DNA of 64,000 nucleotides from Himantopus leucocephalus (lineage: Eukaryota > Chordata > Aves > Charadriiformes > Recurvirostridae). Of this stretch, positions 12,385 through 24,300 are shown one piece after another. The DNA lies in the NCBI GenBank assembly GCA_003993805.1, contig RSEF01000031.1, positions 21,279,178-21,343,177 on the forward strand. Direction: 5' to 3'. Both the position numbers and the translations under genes were made by a program. Each line of letters starts with the position of its first letter. Position 1 is the first letter of the stretch. Below the pieces are notes generated by a model that was given only the letters and a program-made list of their open reading frames with translations, was not told where the DNA came from and ran no database searches.

Positions 12385-15300
12385 GTAGGCGCGGAGGGCA
12401 AGGCGGCGCCGCCGCGGACCCCGGGCGAGGGGGGAAGCGCCTGACGGCCGAGTGAGAGTCTGCCTGACTGGAAGGCGTGAGAGGCCCGAGCCGCCCGCGG
12501 CTGACGGAGAGGCCCCCGTCCCTCGGGGAGCCCGGCCAGGGCTGTGGCGGGGAGCCCTGGCGTGGCGCCGGTGGCGGGGCCTGGCTGACCCCGGTGCGGC
12601 CGGGCCGAGCCGAGGGAGGAGCTGCCGGGCGGCTCTCGGGGAGAGAAACGGCCGCTCGGCTGGGCGGGCGGGCGGTGGGCTGCAGGTGTGCGGGACGTGC
12701 TCCGAGGGGCCTGGCAGACAATAGGGCAGGAAACTTTACAGCCTGTGGGATTTACCGCCCCAGCTCCTGGCGTGTTTTCCCGCAGTCCGCAATAACCCCC
12801 CGTTACTGTACCACCTCCAGGTGGGCAGGGCGGGTCTCCGCCTTGCGATTCTTGTGCCGAGTGTCAGCCGTGCCGCGGGAGGAATGGGCACGAAAACAAT
12901 AGAGTGAGGGCTGTGGCTATCGCAGTGGGGCTCTTCAGCAAGGGGTGTGTGAAGCGAGGCGGGGCAATGTGTTTTTAATGGTTTTATAAAAAAGGTGTGT
13001 CGCGATTTCTCGTTGTATGAGGGGTGAGGCGGGTACAAATGTATTATCGAAGGGTTTTAAAATGAGGGATTAATTCTTTTCTCTGTACTGGATACTAGCT
13101 CTAAATGGACCCAGAAAACCAGTGTGGAAGAAGCATAGGCAGTTCTAGATGGACTAGACAAATGACCATCACTGGAGAAATTGAGAGGGCAGAAAAATAA
13201 AAGCAGAGGACCACATTTAATAGGAAATATGGATATAGTAGGAGAACCACAATGGAAATACATTGTGGTGCTGAGAATGGAGCTGAATTTGGGTGTAAAA
13301 TGAAGAAGATGGTTACCTCTTGCGGACTTTTGAGAAATGGCAGTTGTGTGCTTACTGCATAAAATGTACCATTTTTGTCATATTTCACAGCCTTTGTTCA
13401 CGTTGAATTAGGATTGAGGGGTACCAGCAGTTAGAAAATAAGATCCAGAATATTTTCTTTTCACAAGGCTCCTGCTGTTGTAAATTAATTGACCAATTTG
13501 CTGTTATCAAATGAAGTGCACAACTATATTCTTTTCCTAATATACATTTACATCCTTTTTGAATAGTAATTTTCCCTGTTTTCCATATTTTGTGTTGACT
13601 GTCCTTGTTTGTCCTACAGATTTTTCCAAAAAAAAGAAGGAAAGGAAAGAAGGGAGAAGAATATGGAAGGTTTTTTTTTTTAGAAAAAAGTTCAAAGGTC
13701 TATCTTTGTTTGAAATTAGAAACTAAAGATACCTCGTTCTTAAGTAATAATAAAGTGTCAGGTATTGATTTTTTTTTAATCACTTGTAAGTACAGTGGGG
13801 AATGATTACTGCACTTTGCTAATTGTGATTTTTTTTTTCCCCAGTCATCATTTGAGTGTGCCCAAATAATTTGTTCACAAAAGAGGGTGGTCTTGAATGC
13901 CTAATAGTGACCTCTAACTCTCAGAAGTTAAGCAATTGGTCATAGAAATGTGAATAAGATTCTCAGCTTCTATGTTTCCCAAGAGCATCTTAACATGAGA
14001 TAAAAAAGACAGTTCTTAGCAAGTTTCAAGTATCGTGCCTTACGCTGAATAAAAAATGCCTACACTAAAGGTTTGATTCTTTTGGTTAAAATAGGCAGCT
14101 TTTGGAAGAGAGGCTATTTCCAATGAAATACTTCTCCTGTTGGAATCCAAAAGATTCAAAGATTAATATTTGGTTCAATAAAATGCATGGAAAAAGGCAG
14201 GCTCAGATGTAGAATAATTAAGTAATTGCAGTAGTATGTTTACTTTTTTCCATTTCTAAGAACAGTCTCCAAAAAATCTGTATAAAAGTAGACACACTGA
14301 TTTAGATAACTTCAATGTCCTAAAGTAATTCTCTAGGATTCTTGAATTCTGGAGTCTTTCTTTCAAAATCTTCAAAATCAGGTTTTGAATAGGAAAATAA
14401 ATGTATATAGACTCTGGAAAACCTAGAACTTATATTTAAGATCTAATTTTAGATTTCCGTCACTGGAAGGAAACTCTGAACATTGGCTTTTCTCTTGATA
14501 GGGAAGTAAACCAGCAAGAAACTGGGGCTGGGGGAAAGAGGCAGGAGGAATGACGTTGGAAGGCAAAGAACTTCTGTAGTAACTTTCTTATTTCATATTT
14601 ATCACCATAGTATGTGTGTATGCTTTTATTAAGCTATCAGGTCCAACACCTCAGCAATGGCAAGGGCCAGACAGGACACTTGGACCATTTTTCCCTTTCC
14701 CTGTGCTCCATGGACTCTGCAATGTCCCCTGTGGACTGCAGCAGCAATTTTTTCACATGGTGAAAAACAACAGCTGCCACCTTTCTAACCACAGCAGGGG
14801 CCAGTAGGACAATTTTTCTGTTAGAGTTTGCAGAAACAAATTTTTCCTTGGCCTGTCTGAGACAAAGATGTTGGGCTCAGAAGCATTTTGTGGACTGAAT
14901 TTGACTCATGGAGCACCAGTTGGACCACACTAACCAATGTAATTAATGTCTCTTGAAGACACACCTATTCTCTCTATAAAGGAACAAGTGTCTGGCTTGG
15001 AAAGATTTCTTTAGATGGTTTGGGTTAGTTCAAAAGTCTGTCCTTCCTTCTACAGGAGCCAGGGTCAGGTACGTCGGAAAGCATGTGAGACAGGATGAAC
15101 ATTCAGTACCATCTTTTTGGAACAGCCTGGGAACTGGGGACTTCCCAACACAAAACCAGTTGTCTCATACAATCTTGTACAAAAATTTGTCTAGTAATAC
15201 TTTTTTACATTGAAGCTGCCTCCTAAAACTGTGTTTGATCTCTTCCTGAGTTATGTTGGAGGTGATGGGGGGAAATTGGTACCTGTTTATTCTCTCCATC

Positions 15301-18300
15301 CTCTTCATGGTTGTATAAAACTCTGAAGTACTTCCTCTGCTTTCGTCTTTTTTTTGTTTTCTTTAATCTGAAGAATCCTGGTCTAGGTAGTTGTTCTTTG
15401 GGTGGAGTCTATTGCTGACTGCAGCTAATTAACTCATCATGACTTGGTAGAGCAGGAAAAAGTTTTGGCAGGTGGGAGAGCAGAAGATGTGAGAGTTTGT
15501 AACCATTGGGAGGATCAGAACTTCACATAGAGTGTGTGTGCTTCATGTTATTACATAGTGGTACACTGAATCCTTGTGTTTTGTTCTCTGCTTCACCTCT
15601 ACTAAATCCTATCATTTTCTTCTGTTTGGCTGCTTCTTGGCTGATGTTTTCATTAAAGTTATGTCTCCAGAATGATTACATCAGCTCACAGCTCACCACT
15701 GTGTGTGTAATGTCAGAAGTGTGTGTCACTTCACATTTATTAAGGCTGAAATTCACTTCGTTAGTAGTTTTAAACTTCACAGTGTTGTGACATTCTTTTA
15801 CATCTTTTTGTGGCTACCTTTAGTACACTGCATTATCATCAGTACATTATAATCAGTAAATTTTGTCACTTCATTAATCCCACCTTTTTGTGGATGATGT
15901 ATAAATATGTAAAAGAATACATAACCCAGCATGGAACCCTGCAGGGCTTCACTCAGTTCTGTTCAGAAAAATGAGCAGCCATTTCTGCTTCTTTCCTAGC
16001 TTTTAACCATTTAGCTGTAAGAGGATCTCCCTTCTCATCTCATAGCAGCATGGTTTCTTTAGGACCTTTTGGTCAACAGCCTTTGGAAATCAAATAGATT
16101 ATATTAACTGATCTCTGTCTATTGTGACTTGTTCAAAGAATTTCAATAATTTGTGAGTCAAGATTTCCTCTGTAGAGGAGACTTTTCCAGTACACATTAT
16201 GTATTTGGATTAGGGAAGACAAGGTGAAGATGGGGGAAATTACACTTGTTTCTGAGCAAAAGACAAGTGTGTGTGTGTTCATCGTACCATCTCTGACAGA
16301 GTTCCATCTTTAACCGACCCACTTTTTATTCTACTGTAGAGTGTTAAATGAGTGAAGTTCTTGGCCATACTTACGCTGGAACAATCTTTCACATAGCCTG
16401 GAACCAGCCTGGGAAGCAGTTAGTGTTGTTAAGTCACTATTCAATCAAAAGCCAGAGCAGAAAACAAGCTTCATTTGCTTGCCTGGTTTATGATGTTGAG
16501 CAGGCATGCTGTAGCACAGATTGCTGTTTGGGATTTTGCAAGCATTAAAACAGTCCTGGCATGCTAGAATGCAGAGTCTTCATAAGAAGAATAATGATTT
16601 AAAATGGTGCAAGTAAGCAAGATTACACCGTCATCTGCCACAGAGGCAAGTTTTCCAACTAACTAGCGATGGCAAAGAGCATTTCTCTTCGCTTTGTACA
16701 ACACTTAAGGTCAATGGGATATCAAATGGTATTTCCATGGTACAGGCTGAACTGATTAACTGTGGGTGTAAATCAAAGAAACTTTTTGTGTTTACAAACC
16801 CTCCTCAATATTTTTCACTGTCCTGCAGCACCATGTCTTTTTTAGCTGCTTTTTGTGGATTTACTGATTGCATTTTAGTACTGATATATCCTGGCAGTAC
16901 TAGAATGTGGTATTTGCACTAAATAGCCTGTACTTTACCTGTTGTTTGTATTGCTGGCACGATAGACATGGTGGACTATTATGCAGCAGCACCTGAGAAT
17001 GTTGTAGGGCCTGAAAAGCAGTATTTTTTCCACTGTGTTTCCATGGTTCACCTGATGGTAGAACCAAACAATAAGATAACCCTAATGAGCACCTCCTGCC
17101 TCGAGTTCAGTGTAGTACGCTTACCGTCTGCCTGCGAGTGTTCAAAAGTCTCTCAACTTCCTTTCTAAGATCCTCCAATCAAGTTGTGCTGTGAGGGAGT
17201 TTTGCTGTGACACAGAATGGATTCAGTTCATAGAATGGGTTTGAAGCCTAGTTTAGCAGTCGTGGTAATTTTGGGGTTCGGGTTGGGTTTGCTTGGTTAT
17301 TTTGTTTCGGGGTTTCTTTTGTCTGTTTTTTTTTTTTCTTAGAACCGCGGATACCATAATTTTAGGGATCAGGCACTCTGCAGAAACAGTACTCTGACAC
17401 TTCTATGTCTTCCACTCCAGACTACTGCGTGGAAGTCACCTCGTCTTACAAAAGTCAATCAGACCAGTTTCCAAAGTACTTTTAAGACTGTTGGAGGGGC
17501 CTGGGCAGAAAGGGAGAGGATATAAGTAAGTTGTAACATGTTACGCACATGTATGGGTTCCTATTTAAGGTCTGGATTTTCTGTTGTCACAGAGTGCTTT
17601 TTTTAATTACTTTACTGTTGATATTAATTCTATCAGAGAAACCAGTAAACATTTATTGCAAGATAGTACGGTCATAAAAACAGCACTGAGGGTACTGTAC
17701 GTGTCAAAAAAGATTTTAAAATGTTTGTATAACTTGCAGCTTTTTTGACGCGCTCACATTTATCTGAAGAGCTAAAAGTATATCTACTATAGGAGTATAA
17801 TCAATATAGAGTATACAGCTAATTAAGTTGCAGAGAATCCTTTTTTTCTGAAGGATGAAGTGACAAAATTGATGGTTTAGTGTTAAAAGGCACTAGATTT
17901 TCTTCTGTTCCTTCAAATGCAGCTTAAAAATAAGTTTCTAATGGCAGTTAAGGAGCTTTAAATTAGGAAGTACTAAACATGCTATCTTCTTACTGTAGTG
18001 AGATCTGTCTGTGCCAAACACAGTCATAACACAGAGCCGAGTACTTTTCTGAGGAAAATGGCCCAGGAGTTCAAGGCAGGTATTCACTTTTCCGTACACT
18101 GTCAAGAGCTGAACAGGTGAAAGGACTGAGAAGCAAAGTGTAACAAGGACTTCAAATGTATTTGTCCATCAGGAAAAAGCAGTGACTAGCCTTGTAGGGC
18201 TGTAGTCTCATTCCTTTGGCTCAATTGAAATAATGTTGCCCTGTTACTAGCTTTGAGCTATTTAACTGTACTTTGGTTGTTCTGTCTTGGACTTTTTTTC

Positions 18301-21300
18301 CCCTATTCTTGTTTTTGTCTTGGTTTTTTCTTGATTTTTGTCCTTGCTTTGCTATAAAATATACAGTTTCTTCTTGTCCGAAACTCTGAGTCAAAAGTGA
18401 AACAATATGGAGATATATTTAAAATTCAAGCAAGAATTAAGGATCTCTAAATAATGCAAATATTTAACCTATTAAATTTCTGTCTTAAAATCCATCTGGA
18501 GAACACAGACCAACTGCAATGTATCTTATGTTATATTAGATGCTGCTGAATACTTATTGTGGTTTGTTTCTGAAATGCTTTTTAACTTCATTTAAAGAAG
18601 AAAAAAAAAGTACTCCATTCCATATGAGGCTTGACTGTTACAAAGCTTTGCTTAAACCAAGCCTGTATGCTATTATTTTTATAGGTTTGGTAGCACTTGA
18701 GTCTTACTTTCCGGGAAGTGCCAACATATGGCATATTATTCAAGTATTAAATAATCTGTCCTGAGGCAAACTGTCAGTTTTTATATTGCCTTAATGGGAT
18801 GTGTCTAGTTTGTTTTGTTTTGACGAGGCCGCTAGGTGGAGTCAAAACACTGAGACGCTCTGACTGTTGGTTGCAGGTACCTGATGAATACCTGGTTCTT
18901 CTGCAGCCTGTAAGGCTAGGAAGTGTTGTTTAACTAAGATCTGCTGTTTCAAAAGATAGAAAGACCAAAATGGTCTTACTGTTGTTCTTAATTTTAAATT
19001 GGCAGCTTTTACAAAGCTTCATACAGTAAATTACTGATTGAAAAAGTTAATTGTGTTCATTGTGATTTGCAAATCTGCTCTTACTTATAACCATAGGAAC
19101 GTCCCCTAAAGTATACATAAGGCACAGCAGGAAAAAATTGATTGTATTTATTTGCCATTAGAGTATTTAAAAACTAGAAGATGACTAAATTGTCTGAATT
19201 TGAGACCATTCTCTCTGTCTTTCTCTCACCCTTTTTTAAAATCTTGGCTCCCACTTTACCTCCGAAGCTGTTATCCCAGACCTTTTGTCAGCAGAGAATA
19301 TAGTTTTCCATTCTACATCAAGCTGTTATACTCTGATTTTTGTGTGGCTACATGGAACGGTCAGATCTATTAGCAAGTACAATAAACTGGTCTGTATATA
19401 CGTTTCCCAGAAATACCTTTATCAACACACTTAATGCTGTAAAATTATAGCAGGCTTAAATCTTGACCATATTATAAAGTGATTATCCGTAGTGGAAGCA
19501 TATTGTGGACAAGCTTGCAGGTTTTCATGTTTGTATTTTCTAAAGCTGGTACTCGCCTTTACTGCTTCTGCTTCATAGATTGTAGCTTTCTTGGTTTATT
19601 TTAATAGCATTGATGGGACATACTAACAAAGGCTTGCTTGGCATGTTCCAGAGTGGGAAAATGTTTCTTAACAAAACCAGACTTACATAAATGTTTAATA
19701 TGTTTAAAATACTTACTGCATAAGTTAAAAATCAGTCTGTAAATTCAATTGCTTTGTTTGTCTTTGCAGCAGTTATGTTGGCCGCTGTGTTGCTATAATA
19801 GAGTATTATAAAGGTCCTTCTCCTTTTAAAATCAAATTTGTATTTTCCAGAAGCAGCAAGTAATCAAATTGTAGACTTGTTGGTAAAACAGATTACCTGG
19901 CATTCTAGCCAAAATAGCGATGATTGCAGTCTGTAATTTAGGAGCTTTTTTTTTTTTCTTCTTAAAAATCCTCTTTCAGAAGTAGCCACTAAGCTTTTAA
20001 ATTGTTATTCAACTTACACCGCTTTTGGTAGAAATTACCGTTGTTGCTGCTTTTGGGATTGGCAGATTAATACCATAATTTGTGAAAACAGTTGCTTCTA
20101 TAATATTCTTTGTTGTAGCTGAAGGTCCAAACCAAACTTTCTGTGCCTTTCCTTCTGAACTTCACATAGATGGATGAAGCAGTGCACAAATGCATAGTAT
20201 ATTTCAGTCTGCCCTGTATGTCATTCCACTGCCATTAGATGCCATAGTACTGAACCAAGAAAAAGGCCAGGGTAAGTTACCAACACAGGCCAGTTAGATA
20301 GTCATAGTAAAAATGCAATGTAAGTAAAGGTACTTTAATTTTGAAGGACCTCACGGGAACATAGGGACTGGAAGGGACAATTGGGATGATCAAGTCTAGG
20401 CCTGTGCTACCTTAGGTAACCAAGTAATATAATCCATTTTATAAGCTTGTCAAGCTCCTTGTTATAAATAGAGGTGTTTTCACTTCGTGGTCCTTATTGG
20501 GCAGCTGTTTCCGAATCTCACTGTACTTTTAACGTCCCTTAAAAGTCAAGCTTACATGTATTCCTGACCAATTTATTCTTGTTTGTTCTAACATCAGTAT
20601 TGCCTCTTAGCATCAATAGCTCTTTTCACTTTGGGACATTTAAATGGTATGCTTAATGACAGCAATAATCTTGAAACTTTTTTTGATAGACTCAATCCAT
20701 GTATTCCATATGTGTTTCTAGCAGTAGTGCAGGCTTAGGTGGCTATTGACACTTTTGATCCTGGTTTAGGCCAGCACAACTGTATTGAAGTCACATCAAA
20801 TAGATGGTGGAACTGATAAGCTGAAAAAAAGCTGTCCCCCTGCATTTTTTTGGTCCATTTAATTTTTCATCTGTATGCTGCCCTGACTCTTTTTGAAGAG
20901 TCCTACCAACAGTTATGCCGCTGTCATTGATGCAGTGGTGTACAGGGACAGAAAGAAGCAGCAGAGGGAGGAACGGGAAAGAAAGGCAATATTGCTGCTG
21001 GACACGAACCTTATCCTTAACCCAGGCTTATTTACATGCATCTACCATGCTACACTGCACTGCAGAAAATTGAGTGTAATATCTGACACAGTTTGAACTA
21101 GTCAGTTCAGGCATTAGCAACAGCCTGCCCATGGCCACATGGGACAATTGCCGTATACATATAACACTTTTTATAGACCTACATTTGTTTATCCTTCTGT
21201 CTAATTTAAACTGAATCAGCTTGTGATTGCTGAGTCCAAGCAATGGTTGGTTCTTCCATAATGTTGGTGCCATTTACCAAAAGCAAGCCTAAAATAATCA

Positions 21301-24300
21301 CTGCTTCTTGTTGGTTCAGTTGCTATTTGAAGAATGCTGTTTGCTGTTGCACCTGGTTGCTACCATTACTAATAAATTTTATTTTCCACTTTATATCTGG
21401 GAAGTTAAAGTTTCCCTCAGTGATACAATTTACTATAGTATTTTCTCTCTAATAACATGGCAAGAGTAGTAGCAGAGCATTTTTGAAACAGTCATACTAT
21501 TTGAGTTATACTTGTCTTTCTTGCTTCTTTATAGTCTATTTGATCTTTAATTTTGGCATTGTTTATCTTATTTGTTCAAAAAAAGAAACAAAGAAAGTTA
21601 GTAAATTATCAATTGTATTTCAGTATGTTACATGGAGTTTGGGGAATTTATTTATTTATAGTTCTATGTAGACAAAGAATATGAAATACTAAGCCATGAA
21701 AGAAACAGCCAAGATTTCACCTGTGCGTATATTTTTACTTACACCTTGTTTTTTGTTAATCTGATGTCAGTTACATGGGCCCTAAATACAATCTGATTTA
21801 CTGGTAGCAATGTAACAACACATGCCTGTAAATGATTATTTGAAGAGTTGTATCTGGTATTTGTTTTTATATGAAATGTTATGTTACAGTTTTTGAAGGC
21901 CCACCTTCATTTGATCAATTATTACAGGTCTTTCTGAATTTGTACTGCCTTTGTTAATCCACATAAATGACTGCTTCCTTGTATCAGCAAGAGGAAACAA
22001 GGTGTCAGTTTCAAAACTAGGCAGTTACGTGTTTTCCTAACAGATAGCCAACCACTTGCTGGCATTTATGGCGATCACTTATGCAGCTGTCAGTTTTTTT
22101 TATCTATATTCCACAATGCAACTACCCAACATACTAAGAAAATCAGGTGGCATCTCTTTTTCTGGTATTTAAAAGTAGTGCTCGGCAGTAATCAAGGAAC
22201 CTGCATTCAAGTTCATTACATCAGTCCAACTTTAATTATTAATAAACCTTGTTGGACAGGCAGAAATTAATATAATCTGTTGATGCTGTGACTATTTCAG
22301 TGTTTGTTCCTGATAATACATAGTTGGTCAGTGACAGAGCTCTGTTTTCTATATGGTTAGGTGAAGGTAATGAATGACAGAAAGCTGTAGGTTCCCTTTA
22401 AAAAAGAGTATCTGCTTCATATCAAGCACTTTAGCATAGTTGTCAGCTTTTATGTTGTTCAGGCTGTTGTTTTCCTTTGATTAATTTTTTCTTTTATTTT
22501 GACCTTAATTTGGCACATGTTGTATTCTTTCTGATAATCTCGGGGGGGTGGAGGTGTAGAGTTCAGAGCCTTGAACCTACTTTTGAGGAGGTTCCTCTTC
22601 TGCTCCCATGAGGTTGTATGAGAGCTGCAATAGCAATGAGTGAAAAACTAGACATAGTGCAGTCCAGTGGGAGGCTGTTCATGGCTTAATGAAGTACTGT
22701 TCTTTAAGGGATTTGTAGATTCAGGGTAGAATTCTGTGGTTTTGGGGTGGGAAAGTAATGCATTCTGAGAATGCGAATACTTAACCTTTTGCTTTCATGA
22801 AAGGAGCTTCATTTATCATAAACATCTACGTGAGATTCAAAGTTTCAGTAGTCTGGTGGACAAGCTGTCAAGGCATTAATGTCAGAACTGTGTTGGTATC
22901 AGAACAGAGGTGGAAGGAATATTCTTTATTCAGGCTTAATTTTCAGAGTTAAATCATCAATATGCTGGACATCGATGTTTCTGTATGCCAGTAGAGGGGA
23001 AAAGTAAACATCTTGTCTACACTGGTATGGGAGGATTTGAAGAAACTGTGGTACCACAAGGAAAAACATCTCAACACAAAGCGTAGAGAGAAATGTTGTC
23101 TTTCATTTTTGCCTTGCATAAAATTTATTTTGGCTAGGGTATTTCTAGACAATTCCTCTTACAGACAAGTGAGACTTTTAATAAAACGTCTTGCCTTCAA
23201 AGAGAAGCCCTGCATGTGGCTCTTTTCAGATTGTTGGTATTTCACTCTTCTGCTTTGTTTTTCCTTCAGGGTAAAATTACCTATCCTTTTATGCATGCTG
23301 CCTGCGCTGTATTCCAAAACCTATCTGAGCACTTATGCACATACCAGACTGGTTTTGCAATAAAATTAATACAGGTACGGTGGCTAGCATTAAGATTAAA
23401 AGGTATTTAATATAGTGTTATGTAAACATCCATTTTAGTAGCAAGCTTTCTCTGTGTGTTCTTATATTTCTTTAGTTACCGTTGAAAATTAAGTTGTCAT
23501 TATTTCCATAACAACATATGATTATTATTTTATAAAATTATGTGACTGAAATAGGGAGGCAGATAGTAAGTCTCTGCCAGCCAGAGATCTTCGTCTGATG
23601 CTCCTGTGATCCTCCTATGTTACTGAACACTGCAGCAAGTTTTAATCAGTCTTTAAGTCTTTTAATTACTTTCAAATTATCTCCCTCAGCAACTACTTCA
23701 TATATAACTAAACTGTTAATGTAATTGCCAGGTGGACATCTTGTTGACACTGTGGGTTTCTGTTAGCCCCACTTCAGTCAGTTGTCTGAGTCTGTATCCT
23801 TTTCCTTTGTACAACCAAGTTGAGTGTTGGTTTGTTGTGGTGGGACGGTAGAAGCCTCTATTTCTGAAGCCAGTATCTTATTAACTTACATTTGGATTCA
23901 TTGCCCCAGGTCACTCTTTTTTTTTTTTTAATACTATCAAAAAGATTAGTGAAAAGGCAGCCATTGGTTGAACAGCACACTAAGATCAGTTACATATGTA
24001 AACTTTTCTGCTAGCTAGAGCTGAAATATAGCTGAATTATATAATCAGGATTAATAGTACATAAATTACAGTAAACTTATGTATGTCTTCTGGCAATAGA
24101 GTGGGACTGTCTATTTAAAATCCGCAACAATTAAAGGAAGAAATTTTCAAGTAAGTAACAACTAGACTTTTTCCTCCCATGGCTGATTATGTGGCAGAAA
24201 TCCTGGATAAACATAAAATTATTTGTGATAATGAACACGACCAAATTACCTTTTTTTTGTGCCTTGTTTTGTGCATCATTGCAGTTCTTGGAATCATAAT

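Larger units (their letters stand above)
11350..12720. promoter_or_regulatory. CpG island, SGTB/NLN bidirectional promoter
   Basis: The base composition changes sharply to very GC-rich, CpG-dense sequence at about 11.35-11.42 kb and back to AT-rich by about 12.75-13.0 kb. SGTB reads away to the left and NLN to the right from it. Head-to-head genes sharing a CpG island normally use one bidirectional promoter. No TATA box was seen in the visible part. The long open frames here on both strands are by-products of high GC and not genes. The core of the island, and probably both transcription starts, is masked by N at 12054-12330. Confidence 0.85.

Noticed and set aside
11361..12902. Long open frames on both strands through the CpG island, some more than 300 codons
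   Set aside because: They are produced by high GC and by N codons. The products are low-complexity Pro/Arg/Gly/Ala text without domains, and the real exons of SGTB and NLN account for the locus.
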